Source: Ceratothoa steindachneri (lineage: Eukaryota; Arthropoda; Malacostraca; Isopoda; Cymothoidae). Taken from it: a DNA stretch of 64,000 nt. Shown in pieces: positions 40,439 through 51,435 of the stretch; within the stretch, counting starts at the first letter, position 1, and each line of letters begins with the position of its first letter. The stretch covers positions 177,810,246 to 177,874,245 of the forward strand of contig OZ018318.1 in the NCBI GenBank assembly GCA_963969495.1, in the 5' to 3' direction. Below the pieces are notes generated by a model. The model saw only the letters and a list, made by a program, of their open reading frames with translations. It was not told the DNA's origin and made no database searches. The translations under genes and the position numbers were made by a program.

Positions 40439-41750
40439 TGTGATAGAACGAGTTGAAGCTGCGTTAATTTCAACTCCTATCCCATATTATTCAAAACCAC
40501 GATGCTGCCCACGTGCATCTTCGATTCGAGGCTTGCAGTCTTATCACAGCTACCGGATGTCAATGTTTAAACAAGGAGGTTATCGTCCCCCCGTTCGCCC
40601 CCATACGCCGACCTCGCCAGATTGAGATAGGCTTATGGGCAGATAAGGCATTTGTTCTCCGGCTTGGCTATGCGTTCCCTCGAAGCTCCCACCCTATTTT
40701 CCCCCACACCAAGGAGATGTCCTGGCTATTTATATGGAAACTTTACCACTAAGATCAGATTGGAGATCCAGATTTTCGTCGCGAAACATCACCACGACCC
40801 TCTCTCCCTTTGTGCGCAAAGGGACCTCGACCTCGAGATTCACCATCACTTGTCCAGAAGGAGGACAATATTCCTTGAGTGCCAAAGGATCGAGCCTTTC
40901 TGACGCCAAGTCCCCAAGGCTTTCCCCCCCTGTTGTTCAAAGGAGAACAGCATTAGAACAGCCATTGTTCGTTTTGAGCCCTTCGCCAAGAAACGGTTCT
41001 CATCCTCCCCCCCTGTTGTTCAAAGGAGAACAGCATTAGAACAGCCATTGTTCGTTTTGAGCCCTTCGCCAAGAAACGGTTCTCACCCCCCTCCCCTGTT
41101 GTTCAGAGGAGAACAACATTAGAACAGCCATTGTTCTTGAGCCCGTAGACAAGAGACGGTTCTCATCCCCCCTTTGTTCAGAAGAGAACAACCTAGAACA
41201 GCCATTGTTCTTCAAGCCGTTCGTCGAGAAACGGTTCTCCTTCCCAAGACGCCACGTTAGGATCCTATTATCCCCCCCCCCCTTCGTCTGGAACTCGCCA
41301 GCGGACCAAACCTCCTTCGCGCCACCCTCCACTGCACCACTAGTGCAAAAGTTACGTAAGCCAAACGTCACCTTTGAGTATTGATCCCTTTTTTCAATTC
41401 TATCCTGTGCTTTAAATGGTTTATCGAACCATCCCATCTCTTTAACTCTATATTTGTTTTACCTTTTTTAAATCCTTTAAATCCTCGGATTAGCTGAGCC
41501 CCCACGACCCTTTCAATTCTCTGTTTATGTCAATATTTTCCGTCTTGTGTTTGTTGATAGTTATTATTAATAAAACTCTATTTTATTAATGATAGCAATA
41601 TTATTATCCTTGAGCTCAGTTCCACTTCTTAAGCATATCGAAGATACATAATATCGGCCGCCAGACAATTAACGCACTCTAAAGATAATTAAGGAAGTTC
41701 CCTCAACGAATAGTGATATATATGGTATCGTCGGGAGTTATTCTACGACA
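40439..41750 (+). repeat. Family A 5' LTR
   Basis: 1312 bp, TG to CA. It carries four tandem units of about 76-85 bp at about 40930-41240 and is nearly identical to the 3' LTR. It contains a TATTTATATGG segment near 40728 and an AATAAA signal near 41570. Confidence 0.93.
40930..41240 (+). repeat. Tandem repeat array inside family A LTR
   Basis: About four units beginning with a C-run and ttgttca, each containing the imperfect palindrome gaacagccattgttc and the segment agaaacggttctca. The same array occurs at about 45282-45600 and, diverged, at 55325-55640. Confidence 0.85.
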
Positions 41751-41779
41751 TATATATATATATATATACTATTTAAATT

Positions 41780-41793
41780 TGGTATCAGGTGTG
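41780..41793 (+). promoter_or_regulatory. Candidate tRNA primer-binding site, displaced from the LTR
   Basis: TGGTATCAGGTG, whose complement would end in CCA as a tRNA 3' end does. It sits about 30 bp after the LTR end, separated by (TA)n and an AT-rich stretch instead of adjoining the LTR. Which tRNA would pair is not determined. Confidence 0.4.
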
Positions 41794-42119
41794 TAAGGTT
41801 TAACGCTATATCTTTGCAAACACTGGTCTCAGTCGAGTAAAGCATAGTGTTATTCGTTATAATAATAGAATATAGTAGTTCCCTTTTGTTTTAACGATTG
41901 CTATCCCCTTTTTTTTAAACTTAAGAAGCTGGAGTAGCTCAAGGAACGGTTATAATAATTTGTTTGTGTTTTTTTGTGATTTTAGTCAGTGGTTATTTAG
42001 ATTGAGAAACCAAGTACGAATAGGTCAGTGCCCATATTTAGGTAGGCTAATTCTATAGAGGCATAATTCTTGTTGCAAGGAATTTTAGTTGGTTGACTAG
42101 TGCGCCCCCAAGTGCAAAG

Positions 42120-43907
42120 ATGACTCAGTTTAAAATCTTTAAAGCGCAAGGAGAATCCTTGGGACTCTCTGGAAAAGAACTAATTGAGTACATTCAAGAG
42201 GAGCAAAGAAAAGAACGAGAAAAAGAAAGAGTAATCCGACAAGAGGAACGAGAAAGAGAAATCCAACGAGAAGAAAAAGAAAGAGAAAGAGAGGCATGGA
42301 TAAGACAAGCTGAGCTTCACCATCAGATTGAATTAGCTCGGATTAAAGCAGAATTTCAAAGAAAAAAGGTAGAAAGAGAAAGGGAAAGAGTAATCCGACA
42401 AGAGGAACGAGAAAGAGAAATACAACGAAAGGAACGAGAAAGAGAATTACAACGAGAAGAACGAGAAAGAAAAATACAACGAGAAGAACGAGAAAAAGAA
42501 ATCCAACGAGAAGAAAGAAGGACGGATTCGCGCTCCTTCCCAGGAAAGCTGACAAAGTTTCCGAGCCCCGTAAAACCCCAAAACTTCTTTCCACAAAACC
42601 AACAACGGGACTCCAAACCTCCCGTTAAGATTTCTCCTCCATCTCTCTTCCCGAAGCGACCAATAATATGCTTCACCTGTGGTGTAGAAAACCACATGAG
42701 CTGGAACTGCCCCCAAAATTCTAGGCTTAAAAGCGGACCAGCCCACCAAGTTCACCAGATTAATGCAACCCCGGCTCCCCCGGTGGTGCAGACCCAAGCA
42801 GAAACTTCTCCCCCTCCGTCAGGCCACCAGGTAAATTTTGGTTTTGATAAAAGTTCATCGGGAACTTTGAAATATGAGGAGGGCAGCGTGGACGGCTGTC
42901 GAGTATCGACTCTCGCCAGGGACACAGGATGTACGTGTTTCATCGTGTCTGACGAACTCCTCCCAGTGGCCTCTAACCACGAAAAATTTGCGGTGGTACA
43001 TGACCACCTTGGGCGGGCGAACCGATTCCCCGTCGTTAGATGTTACCTGCAGTGTCAATATTATAATGGCTGGGCTGAAGTCATTGTAGCCCCCATACAA
43101 TTCTGTTCCGTACTTATAGGGCAGAGCCCCCAAGTAAGTTTCGACCCTGTGTTTCAGGCCGCCCTTCCTCAAGGCCGAGATAAGAAAGAAGCCCAGGAGA
43201 CCGTCCCCATCAGAACCCCGATACAGTCCGATTTCTCGGAAACCTTTAACCAGGAATTTAGGACGGCACAAAAGGAGTGTGAATCACTAACACCCTTAGG
43301 TGATAAGGCCCCAGACAAGGACACGGAGACTGTCCCTGGACCCCAAGAAAAAAAGAACCCCCAACGCGCCCATGGAGATACCTTCGTAGAACTGGACGAA
43401 GCATCGGCGCTTGAAGAGGATTGCCCCGCGGAGTCCCTTAATGTAATCCAGACAGTGTGCATCCAACCTGATGCCGATTACCCTCCTCCTTCCCTACCAG
43501 GAGAGTCTTTGGAACCCTCTGACCTGGATAGTGACGCGCAGCTGACACCACGTCCGAAGAGTCAGCTACAAGAACTAATTAAATGGAGTCACCATTTACC
43601 CGCCCTATTAGCTCTTTTCGAGCGACTGCGTAAAAATGGCCTCAGCATTGGCCCCAGCAAATGCCATTTTGCCCACGAAACCATCAAATATTTGGGTTTC
43701 AAAATAGGACAAAGCAAGTTAGGTCCCCACGAGAACAAGATTAAGGCAATCGCCGACATGCCCCTCCCGCTTACAAAGAAGCCACTCAAGATCGTTCCTA
43801 GGATCAGCTTCTCCCTATCAGCGATTTGTTCCGAATTTCGCTGCAATTTCGGCCCCCCTATGCCCCCTTCAGGAAAAGAATTTCTCCGATCGGTTACGTT
43901 GGAATGA
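42120..43907 (+). CDS. Family A Gag-protease protein fused to a reverse transcriptase remnant
   Basis: 595 codons from the ATG at 42120; the frame extends further up but only to a TTG. Residues about 25-145 are an Arg/Glu-rich coiled coil with many near-repeats of the type REEREREIQ. A single CCHC zinc knuckle, C-F-T-C-G-V-E-N-H-M-S-W-N-C, spans residues 184-197, the nucleocapsid signature that binds RNA. The aspartic protease active site is DTG at residue 268 (ARDTGCTCFIVS). From about residue 490 it reads LPALLALFERLRKNGLSIGP then SKCHFAHETIKYLGFKIG, the palm-thumb end of Gypsy reverse transcriptase. The fingers and the YxDD box that should precede it are missing, so an internal deletion has joined the protease linker to the thumb in frame. 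The frame is lost at about 43800. The coil and knuckle suggest it could still package RNA. Confidence 0.88.
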   Translation: MTQFKIFKAQGESLGLSGKELIEYIQEEQRKEREKERVIRQEEREREIQREEKEREREAWIRQAELHHQIELARIKAEFQRKKVERERERVIRQEEREREIQRKERERELQREERERKIQREEREKEIQREERRTDSRSFPGKLTKFPSPVKPQNFFPQNQQRDSKPPVKISPPSLFPKRPIICFTCGVENHMSWNCPQNSRLKSGPAHQVHQINATPAPPVVQTQAETSPPPSGHQVNFGFDKSSSGTLKYEEGSVDGCRVSTLARDTGCTCFIVSDELLPVASNHEKFAVVHDHLGRANRFPVVRCYLQCQYYNGWAEVIVAPIQFCSVLIGQSPQVSFDPVFQAALPQGRDKKEAQETVPIRTPIQSDFSETFNQEFRTAQKECESLTPLGDKAPDKDTETVPGPQEKKNPQRAHGDTFVELDEASALEEDCPAESLNVIQTVCIQPDADYPPPSLPGESLEPSDLDSDAQLTPRPKSQLQELIKWSHHLPALLALFERLRKNGLSIGPSKCHFAHETIKYLGFKIGQSKLGPHENKIKAIADMPLPLTKKPLKIVPRISFSLSAICSEFRCNFGPPMPPSGKEFLRSVTLE

Positions 43908-44307
43908 TGTCGCTGTTTCCCATTTTAATCAGCTCAAAAGTAAGTTCATTTCTGCCCCCATTTTTAAGTTGCCCGATCCGGAAAAATCTTTTGGGGTTAA
44001 GACCGACGTGATCAACGAGGGCATAGCAGGTGTACTCCTTCAATACGTGGATGACGGAACGAGTCATCCAGTTGCATATGCTAGTCGTCAATTATTACCA
44101 CGCGAAAAGAGATATGCCACTAGAGAACAGGAAGCTCTATCAATTATCTGGGTCATAGACAAATTCAAGCTGTACTTGATATGTAAAGGATTTCAAATAG
44201 GAACCGACCACCGTCCGTTAGCCTATATTAGGAATGAGAGACACTCAAACGGCCGCATCATGCGCTGGGGGTTACTCTTGCAGGAGTATCAGTTTAAAAT
44301 AAATTAG
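43820..44307 (+). pseudogene. Family A reverse transcriptase connection and RNase H (shifted frame)
   Basis: After a frame change near 43800-43825, the frame gives FVPNFAAISAPL (connection region), then KLPDPEKSFGVKTDVINEGI, GVLLQYVDDGTSHPVAYASR, LLPREKRYATREQEALSIIW and GTDHRPLAYI, the order of the RNase H domain of Ty3/Gypsy polyproteins. The first catalytic Asp (KTDVI) and the later DHRPL are present. It stops at 44307, and after it the phrase DDQVADALSRI remains in another frame (about 44310-44350), the end of the RNase H / tether. Integrase does not follow. The open coding is otherwise uninterrupted, consistent with a young insertion. Confidence 0.85.
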
Positions 44308-44781
44308 ATAAAAAGTTCCGATGACCAGGTCGCTGACGCCCTCAGTAGGATTGCGTTACCGAATAGCGTAGAGTAAGTGTATTCATAGGATTAGTATCTC
44401 CTTGTAGGTATATACCGTCTTGTACGACTTAAATTAACATTGTCTTATAATATAATTAATTAATGTATATGTCTGACTTTTGTAACGCTCAATGTCGAAT
44501 TTTTTGTATGTATATATATTTGTACCCATTAATTTACGTATAAATTATTTTGTCCCGTATGTACTAATTTTATATCATTTCATTGTTCCATGCCCCTTTT
44601 TTTATTAAGTTGTATTAAAGGTTATTTTCCCCTGTAATCTAAAGATCAAAATAATCATATGTATTGAGGTAATACTAGTTAGGTGCAGGAAGGTACGGTT
44701 GGTACAAGAAAACGAGTTCCCCACAACGGAGCTCTATCGTTGTCCCTTCTCTCTCTTTTTTTCGAAGTGACAACTTCCCCT

Positions 44782-44793
44782 GGAATGGAGGGG
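44782..44793 (+). promoter_or_regulatory. Polypurine tract of the family A element
   Basis: GGAATGGAGGGG directly before the TG of the 3' LTR. This is the expected place and composition for the plus-strand primer. Confidence 0.6.
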
Positions 44794-46103
44794 TGTGATA
44801 GAACGAGTTGAAGCTGCGTTAATTTCAACTCCTATCCCATATTATTTAAAATCACGATGCTGCCCACGTGCATCTTCGATTCGAGGCTTGCAGTCTTATC
44901 ACAGCTACCGGATGTCAATGTTTAAACAAGGAGGTTATCGTCCCCCCGTTCGCCCCCATACTCCGACCTCGCCAGATTGAGATAGGCTTATGGACAGATA
45001 AGGCATTTGTTCTCCGGCTTGGCTGTGCGTTCCCTCGAAGCTCCCACCCTATTTTCCCCCACGCCAAGGAGATGTCCTGGCTATTTATATGGAAACTTTA
45101 CCACTAAGATCAGATTGGAGATCCAGATTTTCGTCGCGAAACATCACCACGACCCTCTCTCCCTTTGTGCGCCAAGGGACCTCGACCTCGAGATTCACCA
45201 TCACTTGTCCAGAAGGAGGACAATATTCCTTAAGGGCCAAAGGTTCGAGCCTTTCTGACGCCAAGTCCCCAAGGCTTCCCCCACTGTTGTTCAAAGGAGA
45301 ACAGCATTAGAACAGCCATTGTTCGTTTTGAGCCCTTCGCCAAGAAACGGTTCTCATCCCCCCCCCCCTGTTGTTCAAAGGAGAACAGCATTAGAACATC
45401 CATTGTTCGTTTTGAGCCCTTCGCCAAGAAATGGTTCTCACCCCCCCCCCCCTGTTGTTCAGAGGAGAACAACATTAGAACAGCCATTGTTCTTGAGCCC
45501 GTAGACAAGAGACGGTTCTCATCCCCCCTTTGTTCAGAAGAGAACAACCTAGAACAGCCATTGTTCTTCAAGCCGTTCGTCGAGAAACGGTTCTCCTTCC
45601 CAAGACGCCACGTCAGGATCCTTTTATCTACCATCTTCGGCTGGAACTCGCCAGCGGACCGAAACTCCTTCGCGCCACCTTCCACTGCACCACTAGTGCA
45701 AAAGTTACGTAAGCCAAACGTCACCTTTGAGTATTGATCCCTTTTGTCAATTCTATCCTGTGCTTTAAATGGTTTATCGAACCATCCCATCTCTTTAACT
45801 CTATTTTTGTTTTACCTTTTTTAAATCCTTTAAATCCTCGGATTAGCCGAGCCCCCACGCCTCTTTCAATTCTCTGTTTATGTCAATATTTTCCGTCTTG
45901 TGTTTGTTGATAGTTATTATTAATAAAACTTTATTTTATTAATGATAGCAATATTATTATCCTTGAGCTCAGTTCCACTTCTTAAGCATATCGAAGATAC
46001 ATAATATCGGCCGCCAGACAATTAACGCACTCTAATGATAATTAAGGAAGTTCCCTCAACGAATAGTGATATATATGGTATCGTCGGGAGTCATTCTACG
46101 ACA
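44794..46103 (+). repeat. Family A 3' LTR
   Basis: 1310 bp, TGTGATAG to CTACGACA. It differs from the 5' LTR by a small number of substitutions and C-run lengths on inspection. Confidence 0.93.
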
Positions 46104-46108
46104 GAATT

Positions 46109-47018
46109 ATTTATTTAACATAGAAATGTAATGAAAAGTGTGTCCAGAGATTCTATACGTAACAACGACCGTCCATACAACTTTTGATAATAGCATTTTC
46201 TGATAAACCAGCCAAGAAGAGGAAATTTCACTACAATAAAAGAATTAAATCGTGAAATAATTCGGAAAAGGAAAGTCTTCCTTTGAAATTACTAAAATAC
46301 TAAGGAGTGATCCTTTTTAGTTCTTATCCCCAGAGATCTTTTTCAAATACAAAACAAAGGATAAACACCTGTGCAAGTAGCAAAGTCACCCTTAACGCTT
46401 ATGTGTACCAGGTTTTCTAAGAGGCAAAGCTTTTAGCTTTCTTATTATTTTGTCAAAAAGAGAAAAATCTAAGTTCATTCTTTGCTTAGACATACGAGTA
46501 CATTAAACTGACTTTAGAAATGCTATGTTCATAGCTAAATCAATAAATACTCTGAAAAGGTCGGATAATTAGGAGAAGGCTGGGTTGTTAATTGTCCTCG
46601 CTTGAAGTAGTTTTCCAAGCAAAAAAAAAGGAGGAGGAGGATTCATCATTTGGGCCACCATCATTGGGGTCAATTGAGAAGAAAGTTTCAAACTATAGAA
46701 TAACAACAAATTAAAATCGAAAATATTCTGCAAGTTACTGGAAAAAAATACGTCTTACTTTGGTTTAAGAGGTTCGGCAGTAAGGTTGGCAACGTCGCGT
46801 GTGTTATACAGATTAAGGCTTCTAGTCATATCTAGTTCAAATTATCCAATAGGTAATTGGAGTTGAACGTTTGTTGTATATTTATGTTAAATATCTGCAA
46901 ATGCTTTCAGGACACTAAAATAATCAATACAACAATTGTCGTAAAATTCTTTCTGATAAAAACCCTACTTAACTGACACCACTTTTATTTAGTGTCGTCG
47001 AATGCCCCCCCTTTTTTT
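46109..47018. other. Intron stretch between family A element and family C copy 4
   Basis: AT-rich, with no recognised coding or repeat signal. Confidence 0.4.
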
Positions 47019-48665
47019 TGTTCTATTCTAAGAGTGCTAAGCCTATCTAATATATTGATATTATAAGAATATCTTAAAGAACAGAGCCGTTCTGCAACAC
47101 GTAAGGATATAAGAGAAACGCCCACTAATTCACAAAATAAACTTATATTTTATCTTTAACCATTGAATACACAACCTTTATACATTAACTACAGCAATAC
47201 TCTAAATATTATTATAAACAAGCATTAATTAAATTAGTTTCCCCACAAAAATTGGTTAACGTTTTCTCTAGACAAAACAATAATATAAGAATTAGGCCTA
47301 CGGACTCATGTGGAGTTTAAAGGCCTCAGAAATGTTATTGACCAATGACGCGTGCCGGGTGTCCAGTTGTAGATGGGCGAAATTCCACGGTCGTTTTGGC
47401 GAGGGTAGCAGCTGGGGGGTCCACACGTTCTTCCAGATGGGGGAAGGGTTCTTCAAGGACGAGAACCAATACGGTGCCTTATGCAACACCTAGGCAGTCG
47501 TGGTCTCTCTGGCGAGAGTGAGTCGAACTTGGTTCTTAAATCAAGTTAACTTGGAGTGCGGTGTGATCACCGAGTAACGAGCTCGAGGAGGAGCTTTTCT
47601 CCTTCGTTACTTATTTCCTTATGGACGAGGACTGAACTCGGGGAGGGTCTTCTTCACGGGCGAGGATAATGGGGGGGGGTTTCTCTGGCGAGAATAAGTT
47701 ACTTAAAGTTTGGTGTAGCCACCGAATAACGGGCTCGAGGGAGAGCCTTTTCCTTCTTCTTCTTAATTCCTCAAGGACGAGGAATACCTCTGGTGTTTAA
47801 GGTGCACCAGGATATGAGGAGTCTCTCTGGCGAGAGTAAGTTGACTTACCAAAGTTAACTTATCGTTTGGTTTGATAACCAGGGACTTAGCTCGAGGATG
47901 AGCTTCTTCTTAGCCCCTTAAGGTAGGTAGCCCTGCCTCTCTTGCAGGGTACTTCTTGGTCTGGCGACACAAGTAAACTACCTCTCTAGTCTCGGTAGTT
48001 CGGTTTGATCCGAAGACTTCGTCACCTAGAGACTGACGTATACTACCTCCTTCTTCTTTTCTTAATTCCTCAAGGACGAGGAATACCCCTGGTGTTTAAG
48101 GTGCACCAGGATATGAGGAGTCTCTCTGGCGAGAGTAAGTCGAACTTACCAAAGTTCACTTATCGTTTGGTTTGATAACCAGGGACTTAGCTCAAGGATG
48201 AGCTTTTTCTTAGCCCCTTAAGGTAGGTAGCCCTGCCTCTCTTGCAGGGTACTTCTTGGTCTGGCGACCCACGTATTCTACAACGATTTTCCTCAGAGTT
48301 CCTCATTTATACCTCGCACCCCCACTGGGGTAGTGGTAAGAGGGAGAGGGGCTTGAGGCCGGCCCCAGGAGAGTTCTTTTTCCAAACGGTCTTTCCCACG
48401 AAGTCAAACATCGGCTCCTCGTTAGCCATCGAGATTGGGAGAAACCCGTCTCCAATTTCTTGTTCGACGTGAAACTGGATCTCACTCTCCTGGGGGAGAT
48501 CTTACCTTTTGACCTTTAGGGTCTTTCATGGCAGCGAGTTGTGCCACGTTGTGGTTACGCTTTTGACTCGCCGATGCCTGGGGCGGATGTCCTTGCGGTA
48601 ACCGCCTTGGGACTGCATCACGAGTGAACGGGATGGGGGGGGAGGGAAGTGACCATTCCCCTACA
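47019..48665 (-). repeat. Family C LTR-like repeat, copy 4 (longest)
   Basis: About 1.65 kb. On the minus strand it starts TGTAGGGGAATGGTCAC at 48665 and ends with CTCTTAGAATAGAACA at 47019. It carries the family words gttaacttgg, ctcgaggatgagc and tatccttacgtgttg. It contains an internal direct duplication of about 280 bp: 47760-47955 and 48060-48255 are almost identical, spaced 300 bp. Flanks are ttttt and acaat, with no target duplication seen. No coding capacity. A probable solo LTR, class unproven. Confidence 0.65.
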
Positions 48666-49057
48666 ACAATAATATCGTATTTTCCTTTCATATGTCAATT
48701 AGTTTCGAATTTTTCACATTATATCTCTTGCTCATAATTGTTTTAACACCTTAAAGTTAGTTACACTAAATGCAGATGTTAATGTAGATTTGCTATTTTT
48801 AATATTTCTATCTAATCTACCTATCGACACAGTTTAGTTACGTTGCTCAAAATTATGATGAGTGCATTACGTTAAGAAGAAACTAATAGCTCCCTTCATT
48901 TACTCTAGATGAAGAGCATTTGTTATGATCAGTAGCCAAAAGAATCAAGAATAATCAAGACAAAGCTATAAAACATAGGTAAATGCCAAGTCAATTCGAA
49001 AAACTTGTTTTTTCGTTAAAGATTTAACAAATCTTTTATTCCAAAGACGAAGTAATG
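48666..49057. other. Spacer, nothing recognised
   Basis: AT-rich sequence of about 390 bp between family C copy 4 and a mariner. Confidence 0.4.
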
Positions 49058-50393
49058 GGTTGAGGAATAAGTTCTTGCGGTTTTAGCAAATTTATTCATT
49101 ACCATTAACAATTTTAGAAAAACTTCATTTTCAATTTATAACAATATGCAATTTAATCAATAATGTATTTTCCATTGTTATTTACGACTTCTTCCTAACG
49201 TTCAACTAGTCTTTTGATGCCTCTGCAATAAAAATCTCTTGATTTTGACTCGAAGAATTCGTCTAACAAGGTTATTAATTCTACATCAGTATTCAACGAA
49301 ACGCCGCGCAAATTGTTGGAGAGTGATCGGGACAGATGGAAATCCAATGGAGGCAAGCGAGCTAATGTGGAGGATGCGGCAGGATTTCCAAATTAAGCGT
49401 TTGGATGGCGTCTTTTGTCATATTGGCAATGTGAGGACGAGCATTGTCGTGTTGCAGAAGGACTCCATAACGTCGCTGAGGTCGCTTTTCACGAATAGCT
49501 TCGGCGAGTCGATACATTTGTTGAACGTAGAGTTCTACATTGACATTTTCGTTGTTCGCAAGGATCTCACAAAGAATAATGCCTTAACAATCCCACCACA
49601 AACACAGCATCGTTTTTCCTGGATGAAGTCCTTGCTATAATCGCGAAAGTGTTTTTTTATTGGGGCTAAGTCATTGTTTTCGATGGTTCATGTTGACATA
49701 AACACACTACCTTTCGTCGCCAGTCATGATGCGGTGAATAAATCTGTACCCGTGGAGCGTTGAAGTTTGTTGCTTTCGCTCAAAGCATGCGGAACCCATG
49801 CAGCGAGTTTTTCAACTTTCCCCATCGAATGAAGGTAATTCACTACAGTTTTCTGATCATATACCAGTTGTACAGCCAATTTTCTAGTCCATTGACGAGG
49901 ATTTTCATGAAGAAGGTCGTTCAATCCATCTTCATCGACCTTAATGGGGCGACCAGAACGTTCTTCGTTATTTAGGTGGAAATTACCGTTTTTGTAACGT
50001 GAAAACCACCATTGCGCTGTCCTTTCTGATAAAGCATTTTCTCCATACACAGCACAAATATCACAACTAGCTTTGGCTGCGTTTGCAATGTTCCCGTCTC
50101 GATTGAAAATAAATAACAACAAGTGTCGAAAATGCGCCTTTCTTTCAACTTGACATTCCATTTTGAGTGTACAGAACAAAAATTAAATTAACACAACTTT
50201 TAAATAAACTGCAATGACTTATTTCTCAACTTCAAGACTTAGCCTAAGCAAAAGCAAAATAGTCTACGCTGTTAACCTTTGAAAATTTTGCTCTCATTAT
50301 TTATTTTTGTTTCTTAATATGTGTACAAATCACGTCAACAAAACTTAAATCAACACAATATTAAAAAAACCCGCAAGAACTTATTCCTCAACC
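49058..50393 (-). mobile_element. Mariner transposon with perfect 23-bp terminal inverted repeats
   Basis: The left end GGTTGAGGAATAAGTTCTTG continues CGG (49058-49080). The exact reverse complement stands at 50371-50393, and TA follows on the right. The length of 1336 bp is standard for mariner. The transposase on the minus strand is broken. The element lies in the intron between receptor exons 1 and 2. Confidence 0.9.
49180..50179 (-). pseudogene. Mariner transposase (Mos1/SETMAR-like N-terminus), decayed
   Basis: The intact first part (49724-50179, 151 codons) has FRHLLLFIFNRDGNIANAAK, then SERTAQWWFSRYKNGNFHL, EERSGRPIKVDEDGLNDLLH and VVNYLHSMGKVEKLAAWVPH. This is the paired helix-turn-helix domain with the linker WVPH typical of mariner, at its usual position. 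Downstream the catalytic part is broken by several frame changes and stops: only fragments (HHDWRRKVV, ARTSSRKNDAVFVVGLLRHY) can be followed and I could not place all three catalytic Asp residues. The terminal repeats are in better state than the coding part, as in copies mobilised by another element's enzyme. Confidence 0.82.
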
Positions 50394-51435
50394 TAATAGA
50401 AAAACTTATGAATAAATCCATCACATCAATGAAAATTAGATGCACACTTAATTCCAAATAACTGTAACCATTGGTTATATGATGAGCCAATTCCAAGTTT
50501 AAAAATAATATCATTTAGAAATTTGAATTCAATTTAAAGCTCATTGAGTCTTGGGGGGGAATTAATTGTCATTAAAAAGTAAATTTAATTGTGATAGGAG
50601 GTTTTCTCCACATTGAAGATAAATAGAAGTGTTATTGGGGTTGTTGGATATTTTGAAACATTTTTTTCCACACCGTATATGGAAAGTACAGAACTTGATG
50701 AGACAAACATTTCTTGAACATACCACTGTTTTGGTTTTGGTGGTTAGAATTGTTCTTCATTTGTGGCAGAAAATTAAATTAACTATTTGTAGATCACTTT
50801 ATTTACTCTTTACTCAACTATTGTTATCAAAGTGGATCTAATTAATCCAATATATCCTATTCATACCAGATGCTATACTCGAATTTGACACTCAATCCTA
50901 AACTTTATTTTGATCAATAGAATTGACTGATTCAAGCCAATTTCCAACCTGTATTTTATGACCTTTCCCTCCCCTTTTTTCCCTTGATAAACATGTCACA
51001 CTTATTTTGTTTAACAAACCATTATTTTTTATCTGATCAGAAAAAATTTCCCTGGCCTATAGTATTCTCACCTAATTCAGACCATATTTTAGCTCTCCGC
51101 CAAGGGTTTGATTTAAAGAAAAAGTGTCTGTAATTAATTCTCTGGATACTCACTAAATTGAAATGTTTGAGTAATCTAAAAATGGGATTTGAAACCTTAA
51201 AATCATTATCTTTAATATTAAATAATTATGTGCAAAATTACTATTTAATCTTTCTCAGGAGGAGGAGGAGAAAAATTGCGTTTTCACTAATTACTGAGAC
51301 GAAGTTTATTCAAATTTTTTTGTTAATTGAACAAATATCAAATGATAATTTTCGTTCCTGGGATGTTCAGGTGCATTAAAAGAGACAAAGAAGAAACCAC
51401 ATCGAATTGTAAAGAAATTTGCTTTAGTAACTCAC
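50394..51435. other. Intron flank of exon 1, nothing recognised
   Basis: AT-rich intron sequence beside exon 1. The open frames (50629-50841, 51158-51379) carry no known motif. Confidence 0.45.

Larger units (their letters stand above)
40434..46108 (+). mobile_element. Ty3/Gypsy LTR retrotransposon, family A, polymerase-deficient
   Basis: The element proper is 40439-46103 (5.67 kb), bounded by GAATT at 40434-40438 and 46104-46108. The LTRs (40439-41750 and 44794-46103) begin TGTGATAG and end CTACGACA. The interior has a (TA)n tract directly after the 5' LTR, a candidate tRNA primer site, one long Gag-protease frame, a shifted frame with connection and RNase H, and a purine-rich tract before the 3' LTR. 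The fingers and palm of reverse transcriptase and the whole integrase are absent, so it could only move with enzymes from a complete relative. It lies in the intron between receptor exons 1 and 2, opposite to the host gene's strand. Confidence 0.93.

Noticed and set aside
42343..42797. Minus-strand Phe/Leu-rich frames
   Set aside because: Shadow of the Arg/Glu-rich coil in the family A Gag.
45230..45790. 186-codon minus-strand frame with internal repeats in the 3' LTR
   Set aside because: It follows the tandem units of the LTR, whose length happens to keep frame. The same region in the 5' and solo LTRs is broken or shifted, and there is no protein motif.
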